Shown one piece after another: positions 37,775-48,190 of a stretch of DNA of 64,000 nt (within the stretch, counting starts at the first letter, position 1; the number at the start of each line of letters is the position of its first letter). The notes beneath the pieces are model-generated. The model had not been told where the DNA came from and searched no databases. It worked only from the letters and a program-made list of their open reading frames with translations. Both the position numbers and the translations under genes were made by a program. Origin of the DNA: Stutzerimonas frequens (lineage in GTDB: Bacteria; Pseudomonadota; Gammaproteobacteria; Pseudomonadales; Pseudomonadaceae); contig NZ_JAMOHM010000002.1 in the NCBI RefSeq assembly GCF_024448335.1, forward strand, positions 186,001-250,000, written 5' to 3'.

Positions 37775-37788
37775 CCGGCCGGTTCGGG

Positions 37789-38241
37789 TCAATGCTCACG
37801 CCCTCTTCCGGCCAGCCGCTGGGCAAACTCGTCGAGCAACTTCTGCTCACGCTTGTCGGCAGCGATACGGGCCTCACGCTGATAGCTCTCGACCAGCTTG
37901 CTCAGCCCCTCGACACGCGCATGGCGCTGCTGCCACTGCTCACGCAGTTTGCGCAGATTGTCGCGGTACCAGTTGACGCTACGCTGTTGCTGAGCGATGG
38001 CCGACTCGAGCTGGGACAGAAAGCGCTGGTAGTTCATCAGCCACTGGCCGGAAACGCCCTGGCTGCCCTGCTGCATCCATTGCTCCTGGTAGTCCCTGAA
38101 GTATTGCTCCAGCTCTCCCAACTTGGCTTCGGCCTGATTCAGTTGCGTCTGGCCCTGCCCGAGCAGGCGCGCGGCATCCTGCTCGGCCTTCTCGGCCATC
38201 TCGATCACCGGCGCCAGGCGTGCCGCTCGGCTGGCCGCCAT
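37789..38241 (-). CDS. fliJ: Flagellar export chaperone FliJ
   Basis: 150 aa, entirely coiled coil, beginning MAASRAARLAPVIEMAEK. FliJ is the central stalk of the FliI ATPase ring and escorts export chaperones. It starts 3 bp after the fliI stop. Confidence 0.93.
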   Translation of the reverse strand: MAASRAARLAPVIEMAEKAEQDAARLLGQGQTQLNQAEAKLGELEQYFRDYQEQWMQQGSQGVSGQWLMNYQRFLSQLESAIAQQQRSVNWYRDNLRKLREQWQQRHARVEGLSKLVESYQREARIAADKREQKLLDEFAQRLAGRGREH

Positions 38242-38244
38242 CGA

Positions 38245-39603
38245 TTAGCCGCCTTGCCGCGCGGCGAAGACCGCTGCGAGATGCGCCGAGCTGCGCGCCA
38301 GATCCTCGCTTTCGTCGAGTCCCTGGCGCAGGTAGCTGACCATCTCGGCCTGCCGCGCGATAGCCATATCCGTTTCCGGATCGCCACCCGGCACATAGGC
38401 GCCGACACTGATCAGGTCGCGACTCTGCTGATAACGAGACCAGAGCTGCTTGAAGCGCTGCGAGGCGCGAACGTGCTCGGCGCCCACCACCTGTGGCATT
38501 ACACGGCTGATGGAAGCCTCGATGTCGATAGCCGGATAGTGGCCTTCCTCGGCCAGGCGGCGCGACAACACGATGTGCCCATCGAGCACACCGCGAGCAG
38601 CATCAGCGATCGGATCCTGTTGGTCATCGCCTTCGGACAGCACCGTGTAGAACGCCGTGATCGAGCCGCCACCCTGCTCGGCATTGCCGGCGCGCTCAAC
38701 CAGGCTGGGCAGCTTGGCGAACACCGATGGTGGGTAGCCCTTGGTAGCCGGTGGCTCGCCGATGGCCAGGGCGATCTCGCGCTGGGCCTGGGCATAGCGG
38801 GTCAGCGAATCCATCAGCAGCAGTACGTTCTTGCCCTTGTCGCGGAAATACTCGGCGATACGCGTGCAGTACTGCGCGGCACGCAGGCGCATCAGCGGCG
38901 CTTCGTCGGCCGGCGACGCGACCACTACCGAACGTTTGATGCTCTCTTCACCGAGGATATTCTCGATGAACTCCTTGACCTCGCGACCGCGTTCGCCGAT
39001 CAGCCCGACCACGATGATGTCGGCTTCGGTGAAGCGGGTCATCATGCCCAGCAATACCGACTTGCCGACACCGGTACCGGCGAACAGACCGAGACGCTGG
39101 CCGCGCCCCACCGTGAGCAGCCCGTTGATACTGCGGATGCCGACATCCAGCGGCTCGCTGATCGGGTGACGCTTGAGCGGATTGATCACCGGGCCGTCCA
39201 TCGGTACCCAGTCCTCGGCTTTCATGCCGCCCTTGCCGTCCAGGGCACGCCCTGCTCCGTCCAGCACCCGGCCGAGCATGGACATGCCCATGGGCAGACG
39301 TCCGGTGTTGACCAGAGGCACTACACGCGCGCCAGGGGCGATGCCTGCCAGGCTGCCGACCGGCATCAGATACAGCTTGCCACTGGAAAAACCCATCACC
39401 TCGGCCTCGACCTCGGTGGGGTGATAGCTGTCGTCGTTGATCACCAGGCAGCGGCTGCCGACCGCCGCACGCAGCCCCTCGGCCTCGAGGGTCAGGCCGA
39501 CCATGCGCAGCAGGCGGCCCTCAAGCAGCGGTTGGCTGGGCAGCTTGATCGCCGCTTCATAGGTTTCGAAACGTTTGGCGAAACTGACCCGCTCAAGGCG
39601 CAT
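38245..39603 (-). CDS. fliI: Flagellar export ATPase FliI
   Basis: 452 aa from [13 protein letters not shown]1-beta-like ATPase with Walker A GTGVGKS (176-182), [15 protein letters not shown], and the [16 protein letters not shown] Walker B region followed by [14 protein letters not shown]. It energises unloading of substrates at the export gate. The start overlaps the fliH stop by 11 nt. Confidence 0.96.
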   Translation of the reverse strand: MRLERVSFAKRFETYEAAIKLPSQPLLEGRLLRMVGLTLEAEGLRAAVGSRCLVINDDSYHPTEVEAEVMGFSSGKLYLMPVGSLAGIAPGARVVPLVNTGRLPMGMSMLGRVLDGAGRALDGKGGMKAEDWVPMDGPVINPLKRHPISEPLDVGIRSINGLLTVGRGQRLGLFAGTGVGKSVLLGMMTRFTEADIIVVGLIGERGREVKEFIENILGEESIKRSVVVASPADEAPLMRLRAAQYCTRIAEYFRDKGKNVLLLMDSLTRYAQAQREIALAIGEPPATKGYPPSVFAKLPSLVERAGNAEQGGGSITAFYTVLSEGDDQQDPIADAARGVLDGHIVLSRRLAEEGHYPAIDIEASISRVMPQVVGAEHVRASQRFKQLWSRYQQSRDLISVGAYVPGGDPETDMAIARQAEMVSYLRQGLDESEDLARSSAHLAAVFAARQGG

Positions 39604-40366
39604 CGGACACGTCCAGATCGACATTCAGGTCGGCAGCCGGCGGATGGGTGGCGTTCTCCCGCTGCTGCTCGAACAGTTGCTTGATGGCCTGGGTCAGACG
39701 CGTTTCGATGCTGGCATCGATGCGGCTGTGCTCGGTTTCGATGTGGCAGCCGCCCGGCAACAGGCTGCTGTCCTCGAGAATCCGCCAGCTCTCCTCATGG
39801 CGTTCGCGCAACGCCTTGATCAGTTCGAAGTCCTGCGGGTTGACATGGATACGCACGTTACTGGCACCCATGGGCAGCAACTTCAGCGCCTCGCGCAGCA
39901 CCTGACGAATCTGGCTGGAATCGATCAGCAGATCACGCTGGATCACTTCACGGGCCATGTGGCTGACCAAGGTCGCCATGGCGTGCTCGAGATTGCGATC
40001 CTGATCGGCGATCGGATCGAGCAAGTGCGTCATCAACCGCTCAAGGCTTTCCAGGCGTGGCGCCAAAGCGGCTTCGGCTTCCTGACGAGCCTTGAGCTGG
40101 CCCGCGTGGAAACCATCCTTTTCACCGGTGGCAAAGCCTTCGTTATAAGCCTGCTGGCGAATCGCCTCGAGTTCGTCGAGCGTCAGCGGTTTGACTTCCT
40201 CGACCGGCACATCCTCACTGTGCGCCAACTCTTCGACTGGCTCGTCGACGTTCGGCTCCGCAGGCGGTTCCTCTTCGCCCTGCGGGTCGAAGCTGGGCAA
40301 TGACCAGCGATCGAACAGACTGACGTCTTTTGCGCGAATGAGGTCGCTGGGGTTGTCCTTCGCCAT
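39593..40366 (-). CDS. fliH: Flagellar export regulator FliH
   Basis: 257 aa: acidic Pro/Glu-rich N-terminus (about 25-60), a coiled coil with GxxxG-like spacing ([16 protein letters not shown]) and a C-terminal V-ATPase-E-like domain ([13 protein letters not shown]). It anchors FliI to FliN at the C ring. 18 bp after fliG. Confidence 0.93.
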   Translation of the reverse strand: MAKDNPSDLIRAKDVSLFDRWSLPSFDPQGEEEPPAEPNVDEPVEELAHSEDVPVEEVKPLTLDELEAIRQQAYNEGFATGEKDGFHAGQLKARQEAEAALAPRLESLERLMTHLLDPIADQDRNLEHAMATLVSHMAREVIQRDLLIDSSQIRQVLREALKLLPMGASNVRIHVNPQDFELIKALRERHEESWRILEDSSLLPGGCHIETEHSRIDASIETRLTQAIKQLFEQQRENATHPPAADLNVDLDVSDAP

Positions 40367-40384
40367 CTATGCAGTGTTGTCCTG

Positions 40385-41401
40385 TTAGATCATCTCTTCG
40401 CCGCCCTTGGAGCCGAGAACGATTTCCCCGGCTTCGGCCATGCGACGAGCAATGGTGAGAATTTCCTTCTGGGCGTTTTCCACGTCGCTGACGCGCACCG
40501 GCCCCTTGGCTTCGAGATCGTCGCGCAGCAGTTCACCAGCGCGCTTGGACATGTTCTTGAAGACCTTTTCCTTGATGCCGTCGTCGGCGCCCTTGAGCGC
40601 CATCACCAGCACGTCGGAGGATACCTCACGCAGCAGCACCTGGATGCCACGGTCGTCGACGTCGGCCAGGTTGTCGAAGACGAACATCAGGTCCTCGATC
40701 TGGCTGGACAGGTCCTCGTCCACATCGCGAATCGCATCCATCAGCTGGCCTTCGATGGAGCTGTCCAGGTAGTTCATGATATCGGCCGCACGCTTCACGC
40801 CGCCCAGGCTGGCGCGACTGGTGTTGGTGTTGCCGGAGAACTGCTTCTCCAGGATCAGGTTCAGCTCTTTCAATGCCGCGGGCTGAACGGTATTGAGCGA
40901 CGACACGCGCAGGACGATGTCCAGCCGCACCTTGTGATCGAAGTGCGAGAGCACCTCGCCGGCCTGGTCCGGGTCGAGATAGGCCACCACAATGGCCTGG
41001 ATCTGCGGATGCTCGTAGCGGATCACATCGGCCACGGCGCGCGGCTCCATCCACTTCAGGCTGTCCAGACCACTGGTATTGCCGCCCAGAAGGATGCGGT
41101 CGATCAGCCCGCCGGCCTTGTCCTCGCCCAACGCCTGAGTGAGCATCTTGCGGATATAGCCATCGGAGCCGACGCCGAGACTGGTCTGGTCGCCGACGAT
41201 TTCGACGAACTCGCTCATCACCTGTTCGATCTGCGCCTTCTGCACGTTGCGCATCTGCGCCATGGCCGTACCGACGCGCTGCACTTCTTTCGGACCGAGG
41301 TGGCGCAGCACCTGGGCCGCGTCGGTCTCACCCAGCGAGAGCAGAAGGATGGCGGCCTTGTCGACCTTGTTGAGCTTGGCTTGAACTCGATTGTCATTCA
41401 T
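40385..41401 (-). CDS. fliG: Flagellar motor switch protein FliG
   Basis: 338 aa with N, middle and C domains; the middle domain EHPQ motif is seen as RYEHPQIQAIVVAYL. The C-terminal torque helix carries charged residues in VDDRGIQVLLREVSSDVL. It couples stator force to the MS ring. Its ATG overlaps the fliF end by 8 nt. Confidence 0.96.
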   Translation of the reverse strand: MNDNRVQAKLNKVDKAAILLLSLGETDAAQVLRHLGPKEVQRVGTAMAQMRNVQKAQIEQVMSEFVEIVGDQTSLGVGSDGYIRKMLTQALGEDKAGGLIDRILLGGNTSGLDSLKWMEPRAVADVIRYEHPQIQAIVVAYLDPDQAGEVLSHFDHKVRLDIVLRVSSLNTVQPAALKELNLILEKQFSGNTNTSRASLGGVKRAADIMNYLDSSIEGQLMDAIRDVDEDLSSQIEDLMFVFDNLADVDDRGIQVLLREVSSDVLVMALKGADDGIKEKVFKNMSKRAGELLRDDLEAKGPVRVSDVENAQKEILTIARRMAEAGEIVLGSKGGEEMI

Positions 41402-43178
41402 CGGCGTTGATCCACTCTTTCACCACCTGGGCTACCCGTCCCGGGTCATCGGCCACAAGGTTCTTGATCGCGTTCAGCTGGGCTTCATATCCCTCGCTGG
41501 GGCTCGGCAGCAGAATGTTCTGCGGGCCGCTCAGGCTGACCCGGTCGCTGGCCAGGCCGGAATCCAGTCCATCATCGTCACCCAGTTCGCCCGGACCGCT
41601 GGCGACCTGCAGCTCCTTGCCAGCCGAGGGGTTGGTCAGGCTCTTGAGCACCGGGCGCAGTACGCCGAACACCAACACCAGGATGAACAGCACGCCGAGC
41701 ACCTGCTTGACCACATCCCAGAACCAGGGCTGCGAGTAGAACGGTATCTCTTCGAAGGTCTCTCCGGCGCTGTCGGCGACGAACGCGGTGTTGATCACGC
41801 TGACGCTGTCGCCGCGGCTGGCATCGAAGCCCACCGCGTCCTGCACCAGACGGGTGAAGCGCGCCAGATCATCGGCGTTCCAGGGCACGCGAACCATCTC
41901 GCCGGCCGCATTGAGCGTCATCTGGTCATCGACCACGACGGCAACCGACAGCCGACGCAGGCGGCCCTGCTGCTGCTTGGTGTAGCTGATGGAGCGATCG
42001 AGCTCGTAGTTGCGGGTGGCCTGCTCGCGTTTGTCGGCCGGGAACGGCGCCAGCATCGGCTGTCCGGTTACCGGATCCATGATCTGTTGGCCATTGGCGT
42101 CGAGCAGCGGCTGGCCAGGGGCGACGGCACCAGCGGCGGCAGCGGCCTGGTTGGCCTGCTCCGGTGCTGTCGCCGGACCCGGTGGCTGGTTGCTCAGGGC
42201 ACCGGGTACGCCCTGTGGCGGCAGGCTGCTCTGGCGTTGTTCGTTGACGCTTTGCTCGCTGCGCAGCGCCGGCTGGTCCGGATTGAAGGTTTCCGATGTG
42301 GACTCGACCGCACTGAAATCCACGTCCGCCGAAACCTCGGCCTTGTAGCGACCGCTACCGAGCACCGGCTGCAGAATGTTGTGCACGCGCTGGGTATAGA
42401 GACTCTCCATGCGGCGGCTATAGTCGAACTGCTTGCCCGCCATGGTCAGCTCGGACAGCTCCTGCTGGTCGGACAGCAGGTTGCCCTTCTGATCCACCAC
42501 AGTGATCTGCGACTTGCTGAGCTCCGGCACGCTGGTGGCGACCAGGTTGATGATTGCCATCACCTGGCTCGGCTCCAGTGCACGCCCCGGATAGAGTTCC
42601 ACCAGTACCGAGGCGCTGGGCTTGCGCTCGTCGCGCACGAATACCGAGCTCTTCGGGATGGCCAGGTGCACGCGGGCACCCTTGACATTGTTCAGGCTGG
42701 AAATGGTGCGCCCCAGTTCGCCCTCGAGGCCGCGCCGGTAGCGGGTCGCCTCCATGAACTGGCTGGTACCCAGCCCCTGGTCCTTGTCGAGGATTTCGAA
42801 GCCGATGTTGCTATCGGCCGGAGCGATGCCGGCGCCTGCAAGTTTCAGGCGCGCGCGCGCCAGGTCATTGGCCTTGACCAGCAACGCGCCGGAATTGGGT
42901 TCGACGGTATAGGCGATGTCCGCCGCGGCAAGCGTCTCCATCACCTGATTCGCGTCCATCCCGGCCAGACTGCCGAGCAATGGGCGGTAATCGGGCTGCT
43001 GCGACCAGAGCACCACGGCAAAACCGATGGCCACGCTGGCCGCCAGTCCGACCAACAGGCCGACCTGCCGCAGCATGGACATTTCCGAGAGATTCTCCAG
43101 GAACGACAGTCCCAGCAAGGGCTTCTTGCCAGCTTCGGGGGTTGCTGGTACCGGAACGTTGCTCACCGCTTCAGCCAT
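41394..43178 (-). CDS. fliF: Flagellar MS-ring protein FliF
   Basis: 594 aa with membrane helices near each end (VGLLVGLAASVAIGFAVVLW and VLGVLFILVLVFGVL) and ring-building motifs between. The C-terminal tail binds FliG. It is the scaffold for the basal body. 13 bp after fliE. Confidence 0.96.
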   Translation of the reverse strand: MAEAVSNVPVPATPEAGKKPLLGLSFLENLSEMSMLRQVGLLVGLAASVAIGFAVVLWSQQPDYRPLLGSLAGMDANQVMETLAAADIAYTVEPNSGALLVKANDLARARLKLAGAGIAPADSNIGFEILDKDQGLGTSQFMEATRYRRGLEGELGRTISSLNNVKGARVHLAIPKSSVFVRDERKPSASVLVELYPGRALEPSQVMAIINLVATSVPELSKSQITVVDQKGNLLSDQQELSELTMAGKQFDYSRRMESLYTQRVHNILQPVLGSGRYKAEVSADVDFSAVESTSETFNPDQPALRSEQSVNEQRQSSLPPQGVPGALSNQPPGPATAPEQANQAAAAAGAVAPGQPLLDANGQQIMDPVTGQPMLAPFPADKREQATRNYELDRSISYTKQQQGRLRRLSVAVVVDDQMTLNAAGEMVRVPWNADDLARFTRLVQDAVGFDASRGDSVSVINTAFVADSAGETFEEIPFYSQPWFWDVVKQVLGVLFILVLVFGVLRPVLKSLTNPSAGKELQVASGPGELGDDDGLDSGLASDRVSLSGPQNILLPSPSEGYEAQLNAIKNLVADDPGRVAQVVKEWINADE

Positions 43179-43191
43179 GATTCAATCCGCC

Positions 43192-43521
43192 TCACACCGG
43201 CATCTGCATGATGTCTTGGTAGGCCTGAACCAGTTTGTTACGCACCTGGGTCATGGCCTGAAAGGAAACGCTGGCCTTTTGCGAGGCGATCATCACTTCG
43301 GTCAGGTCGACGCCGCCCTGCCCCATCTCGAAGGCTGACGCGAGCTGGCTCGAAGCCTGCTGGGTTTCGTGTACCTTGTTCACCGCCTGGCCGAGCATGT
43401 CGGAAAAGCTCGGCGCGCCGACCTCCTGGGTCTGCACCTCCGGCTTGGTACGCGCCATGGCATCGGTCTGCATGGCTCGCATTTCCAGCATCAAGCGATT
43501 GAATTGGACACCCTGACTCAT
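43192..43521 (-). CDS. fliE: Flagellar rod-MS ring junction protein FliE
   Basis: 109 aa, small export substrate, with the conserved [18 protein letters not shown] and C-terminal [23 protein letters not shown]. First gene of fliEFGHIJ behind a consensus sigma54 promoter. fleR, the usual upstream neighbour, is absent; a transporter gene is divergent instead. Confidence 0.95.
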   Translation of the reverse strand: MSQGVQFNRLMLEMRAMQTDAMARTKPEVQTQEVGAPSFSDMLGQAVNKVHETQQASSQLASAFEMGQGGVDLTEVMIASQKASVSFQAMTQVRNKLVQAYQDIMQMPV

Positions 43522-43578
43522 CTAATCCTCCAACAGCCGCGGTTTTTTTGACGCATCGCGGCGAGCACTGACTAGATA

Positions 43579-43593
43579 GCAACAAGGGTGCCA
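43579..43593 (-). promoter_or_regulatory. sigma54 promoter of fliEFGHIJ
   Basis: Minus strand TGGCACCCTTGTTGC is a perfect TGGCAC-N5-TTGC element, with an expected start near 43567 and a leader of about 46 nt. It lies in a 242-bp divergent gap shared with the BenE-family gene. Confidence 0.85.
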
Positions 43594-43763
43594 GAACCCC
43601 ATGCGCCATTCCGCGTGGCGATGGGTTGCATGGACACGGGCGACGACTGTTACGTCCAATGCACCCGTGGCTGTACCGGGACGCCCACCAGTACTGCCCA
43701 ATAGGCTAGCGATGAGCCGGATGGCAGCGTCCCTTTGCAATCTCGATAAATAGAAGAGCAAGA

Positions 43764-44951
43764 ATGAATGAAACCAGCCGCATCGCCCTGCGCCCTCTGA
43801 GCGACAGCTCGCCCTCCACCGTCGTTGCCGGCTTCGTCGCCATGCTCACCGGCTATACCAGCTCGCTGGTGCTGATGTTCCAGGCAGGCCAGGCGGCCGG
43901 GCTGAGCGAGGCGCAGATCTCGTCATGGATCTGGGCACTGTCGATCGGCATGGCCATCTGCAGCATCGGCCTGTCGCTGCGCTATCGAACGCCAGTGGTG
44001 GTCGCCTGGTCGACGCCGGGCGCGGCGCTGCTGATTACCAGCCTGCCTGGGGTTCCCTATGCCGAAGCCATTGGCGCGTTCATTTTCGCCTCGGTGCTGA
44101 TCGCATTGAGCGGCCTGACTGGCAGCTTCGATCGCCTGATGCGTCGAGTGCCGGCTTCCCTGGCCGCCGCTCTGCTGGCTGGGGTGCTGTTCAATATCGG
44201 CAGCGAAATATTCCGCGCGGTTGGCGTTCAACCGGTGCTAGTGCTCGGGATGTTCTTCACTTACCTGCTGGCCAAGCGGATGCAGCCGCGCTTCGCCGTA
44301 CTGGCCGCCCTGGTAGTCGGCTGCCTAATCGCCGGCGTCTCTGGCCTGCTGGATTTCCAGCGCTTCAGCCTGCAGGTAGCCGTGCCGGTGTGGACCACGC
44401 CGGCGTTTTCCTTCGCCGCCATCTTCAGCATCGGCATTCCGCTGTTCGTCATCGCCATGGCCTCGCAGAACATGCCGGGGCTGGCCCTGCTGCGCGCCGA
44501 AGGCTATCAGGTGCCGGCCTCCCCGCTGATCTCCACGACCGGCATCGCCTCGGTATTACTGGCCCCGTTCGGCTCCCATGGCATCCACCTGGCAGCAATC
44601 ACCATGGCCATCTGTGCCGGCCCCGAAGCACATCCCGATTCACAAAAACGCTACACCGCCGCGGCCTGGTGCGGCGTGTTCTACGGCATTGCCGGCATCT
44701 TCGGCGCGACGCTGGCGGCATTGTTCGCGGCGTTTCCGGCGGCGCTGGTGTTGTCCATCGCGGCGCTTGCCCTGCTCGGCTCGATCGGCTCAGGGCTGAC
44801 CCAGGCGATGCAGCAGCCCGACGAGCGGGAGGCGGCGCTGATCACCTTTATGGTCACGGCTTCGGGACTGACGCTGTTTGGCATCGGAGCTGCGTTGTGG
44901 GGGTTGATTGCAGGGGTAATCGCCCTGCTGATTCTACGCCGCCGCAGCTGA
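43764..44951 (+). CDS. BenE/YdcO-family membrane transporter (benzoate/H+ symporter family)
   Basis: 395 aa with about twelve membrane helices. Family hallmarks: TVVAGFVAMLTGYTSSLVLMFQA, WSTPGAALL and LLAPFGSHGIHLAAITMAICAGPEAHPD. Members move benzoate or related aromatic acids with protons, but no aromatic catabolism genes are nearby, so the substrate is unknown. It is divergent from fliE and convergent with the SDR gene. Confidence 0.85.
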   Translation: MNETSRIALRPLSDSSPSTVVAGFVAMLTGYTSSLVLMFQAGQAAGLSEAQISSWIWALSIGMAICSIGLSLRYRTPVVVAWSTPGAALLITSLPGVPYAEAIGAFIFASVLIALSGLTGSFDRLMRRVPASLAAALLAGVLFNIGSEIFRAVGVQPVLVLGMFFTYLLAKRMQPRFAVLAALVVGCLIAGVSGLLDFQRFSLQVAVPVWTTPAFSFAAIFSIGIPLFVIAMASQNMPGLALLRAEGYQVPASPLISTTGIASVLLAPFGSHGIHLAAITMAICAGPEAHPDSQKRYTAAAWCGVFYGIAGIFGATLAALFAAFPAALVLSIAALALLGSIGSGLTQAMQQPDEREAALITFMVTASGLTLFGIGAALWGLIAGVIALLILRRRS

Positions 44952-44966
44952 GCGGCGCAGAATAAA

Positions 44967-44995
44967 GGGTGCCCGGCGAGACACCGGGCGCGCCC
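44967..44995. terminator. Hairpin between convergent BenE-family and SDR genes
   Basis: GCCCGG (44971-44976) pairs with CCGGGC (44984-44989), with further GGG/CCC pairing outside. It fills the 44-bp convergent gap. No T-run was seen. Confidence 0.5.
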
Positions 44996-45757
<762 letters not shown>

Positions 45758-45975
45758 GATTGTTCTTCCCGAAGATTTCGACTCGCCTCGTGACTGTGAA
45801 ATGACCACTGAAGGCGTCCCGGTCAGACTTATACCCTCATGCGCTCGCGTATTTCATCGCCGCCGCGGTCATATCACCGAACTGGATGCCAGTGCATTCC
45901 AGCGCTCCGACGTTCCTTGCAGCTGTGCGCCGGGCGAGCTACACCAAACCTTTCGCATACACGAGGCAAACGTTC

Positions 45976-46980
45976 ATGACCCTGCTAAACCAGCAATTTC
46001 TGCTCGCCCAGCGACCCGTCGGCGCACCGACCCGGGATACCTTCGAGTTCGTCGAGAAACCGGTGGGCGAACCCGGGCCGAATCAGATTCTGGTCAAGGT
46101 CGAGTACCTCTCCATCGACCCGGCCATGCGTGGCTGGATGAACGACGCCAAGTCCTACATTCCGCCGGTGGGCATCGGCGAAGTGATGCGCGCGCTGGGC
46201 GTCGGCAAGGTGATCGCCTCGCAGCATCCCGATTACAAGGAAGGTGATTACGTCAACGGGGCCCTGGGCGTGCAGGCGTACTACCTTGGCGAGCCGAAGG
46301 GCTTCTACAAGGTCGATCCGCAACAGGCACCACTGCCGCGCTATCTCTCGGCGTTGGGCATGACCGGCATGACCGCCTACTTCGCGCTGCTCTCGGTCGG
46401 CCAGCCCAAAGCCGGCGAGACCGTGGTGATCTCCGGGGCTGCGGGCGCGGTCGGCAGCATTGCCGGGCAGATCGCGAAGATCAAAGGCTGCCGCGTGGTC
46501 GGCATCGCCGGCGGTGCGGATAAGTGCCGCTTCCTCACGGAAAAGCTCGGCTTCGATGGCGCCATCGATTACAAGAACGAAGACCTGGCGGCGGGCTTGA
46601 AGCGCGAATGCCCGAAAGGAGTGGACGTGTATTTCGACAACGTCGGCGGCGACATCCTCAACACGGTGCTGCAACGCATCAGCGTCGGCGCACGGGTGGT
46701 GATCTGCGGCGCCATCAGCCAGTACAACAACAAGGAGGCGGTCAAGGGCCCGTCCAACTACCTGTCGCTGCTGGTCAATCGCGCACGGATGGAAGGCATG
46801 GTGGTGACCGATTATGTGTCGCGCTACCCGGAAGCGATGCGCGATATGGCCGAGTGGCTCGCCAGCGGCCAACTGAAGAGCAAGGAAGACGTGATCGAGG
46901 GTCTGCAGACTTTCCCGGAAACGCTGATGAAGCTGTTCACCGGCGGCAACTTCGGCAAGCTTGTACTCAAGGTCAGCTAA
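45976..46980 (+). CDS. curA: NADPH-dependent MDR-family oxidoreductase (CurA / alkenal reductase type)
   Basis: 334 aa from MTLLNQQFLLAQ; GAGG is nine bases upstream of ATG 45976. Zinc-free MDR fold with NADPH loop SGAAGAVGSIAGQIAK and conserved VEYLSIDPAMRGWM. Family members reduce alpha,beta-unsaturated carbonyls such as alkenals or curcumin. Divergent from the SDR gene across a 218-bp region without a clear operator; ends at a bidirectional terminator. Confidence 0.85.
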   Translation: MTLLNQQFLLAQRPVGAPTRDTFEFVEKPVGEPGPNQILVKVEYLSIDPAMRGWMNDAKSYIPPVGIGEVMRALGVGKVIASQHPDYKEGDYVNGALGVQAYYLGEPKGFYKVDPQQAPLPRYLSALGMTGMTAYFALLSVGQPKAGETVVISGAAGAVGSIAGQIAKIKGCRVVGIAGGADKCRFLTEKLGFDGAIDYKNEDLAAGLKRECPKGVDVYFDNVGGDILNTVLQRISVGARVVICGAISQYNNKEAVKGPSNYLSLLVNRARMEGMVVTDYVSRYPEAMRDMAEWLASGQLKSKEDVIEGLQTFPETLMKLFTGGNFGKLVLKVS

Positions 46981-46998
46981 GCATAGACCCCGGAGGTT

Positions 46999-47033
46999 AA
47001 AAAGGCTGAGCCTGCATGGGTCTCAGCCTTTTT
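46999..47033. terminator. Bidirectional intrinsic terminator between curA and pyrF
   Basis: AAAAAGGCTGAG (46999-47010) pairs with CTCAGCCTTTTT (47022-47033) around an 11-nt loop. T-runs lie on both strands, serving both convergent genes. Confidence 0.9.
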
Positions 47034-47042
47034 CGTGTGCGC

Positions 47043-47738
47043 TTAACTCAGCTCAGCGACCACATTGGCCAGCGCGCTCGCCGGGTCCGCGGCCTGGCTG
47101 ATCGGGCGACCGATCACCAGATAATCGGAGCCCGCCGCCATGGCCTGAGCCGGAGTCAGGATGCGGCGCTGATCGTCCTGGGCACTGCCGGCCGGCCGAA
47201 TGCCCGGGGTGACCAGTTGCAGCTCCGGGAACTGCGCTTTCAGCGGCACAGCCTCCTGCGCCGAACAGACCAAGCCATCCAGGCCTGCCTGCGAGGCCAG
47301 ACCGGCCAGACGCAGCACCTGCTCCTGCGGGGCGATATCCAGGCCGATGCCGGCGAGATCGGCCTGTTCCATGCTGGTCAGCACCGTGACGCCGATCAGC
47401 AGCGGCGCGGGCTCGGCCATGCCAGCCAGGGTTTCGCGACAGGCTGCCATCATCCGCAGGCCACCGGAACAATGCACGTTGACCATCCATACGCCGAGCT
47501 CGGCGGCCGCTTTTACCGCCATGGCCGTGGTGTTGGGGATGTCGTGAAACTTGAGATCGAGGAACACTTCGAAACCCATCGCCTGCAACGCCTCGACGAT
47601 CGCAGGCCCGCAACGGGTGAACAGCTCCTTGCCGACCTTGACTCGGCACAGTCGCGGGTCGAGCTGCCTGGCCAGTGCCAATGCGGCATCGCGGGATGGG
47701 AAATCGAGCGCTACGATAATCGGAGTCTGGCAGGTCAT
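47043..47738 (-). CDS. pyrF: Orotidine 5'-phosphate decarboxylase PyrF
   Basis: 231 aa. Catalytic Asp-Lys block [20 protein letters not shown] and phosphate-binding PGIRP and VIGRPI. It makes UMP, the last step of de novo pyrimidine synthesis. ATG 47738 gives the standard N-terminus ([12 protein letters not shown]). Confidence 0.97.
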   Translation of the reverse strand: MTCQTPIIVALDFPSRDAALALARQLDPRLCRVKVGKELFTRCGPAIVEALQAMGFEVFLDLKFHDIPNTTAMAVKAAAELGVWMVNVHCSGGLRMMAACRETLAGMAEPAPLLIGVTVLTSMEQADLAGIGLDIAPQEQVLRLAGLASQAGLDGLVCSAQEAVPLKAQFPELQLVTPGIRPAGSAQDDQRRILTPAQAMAAGSDYLVIGRPISQAADPASALANVVAELS

Positions 47739-47904
47739 GACACGTCCTCGGAAAAGTCGGCGCGCATTGTGGCAGAAAACACATTGCGCGACGAAAGCCA
47801 AGCCTTACGGTCCAAGTAGATGCCGGCTTTCAGGTCTCGGCGCTCCGACGTAAAGTGCAGGCCAATTGCCTACAAGTTATCGAACACCCACCTGGAGAGA
47901 ACTC

Positions 47905-48072
47905 ATGCCCTGGTATTTCTGGCTGATTCTGGTCGTCGCACTAGGCTCGATCGTCGGCAGTCTGTTGATGCTGCGTTCCACTGCCCGGAAAATTCCGCTG
48001 ACCGACGAGCAGAAAAAGCGTATTGCCCAGCGCAATGCCGAAGCCGATGCGCAGGAGTCGCGCGATCGCTGA
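47905..48072 (+). CDS. Small membrane protein, DUF2897-like
   Basis: 55 aa from MPWYFWLILVVALGSIVGSLLML, then a charged helix (DEQKKRIAQRNAEADAQE). One N-terminal membrane helix with a cytoplasmic tail. GGAGAG precedes the ATG. The gene is just upstream of the GGDEF-EAL gene. The family name is given from its appearance and small size; function unknown. Confidence 0.7.
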   Translation: MPWYFWLILVVALGSIVGSLLMLRSTARKIPLTDEQKKRIAQRNAEADAQESRDR

Positions 48073-48190
48073 CCGATGCTGAACGCAGCTGCCGGTTGGC
48101 TACCGGCTGACGTTTGCAGATGCCCGCCGCCCTCAATAGTGGCACTATGCCCACTTGCCGCGATCATGCAGTTCTGGCAGGACTCCCCTC

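Noticed and set aside
37792-39684. A 630-codon plus-strand frame antisense to fliJ and fliI
   Set aside because: It is a GC-driven shadow; the FliI and FliJ frames are unmistakable.
41391-43211. A 606-codon plus-strand frame antisense to fliF
   Set aside because: It is a shadow frame; FliF has full length and motifs on the other strand.
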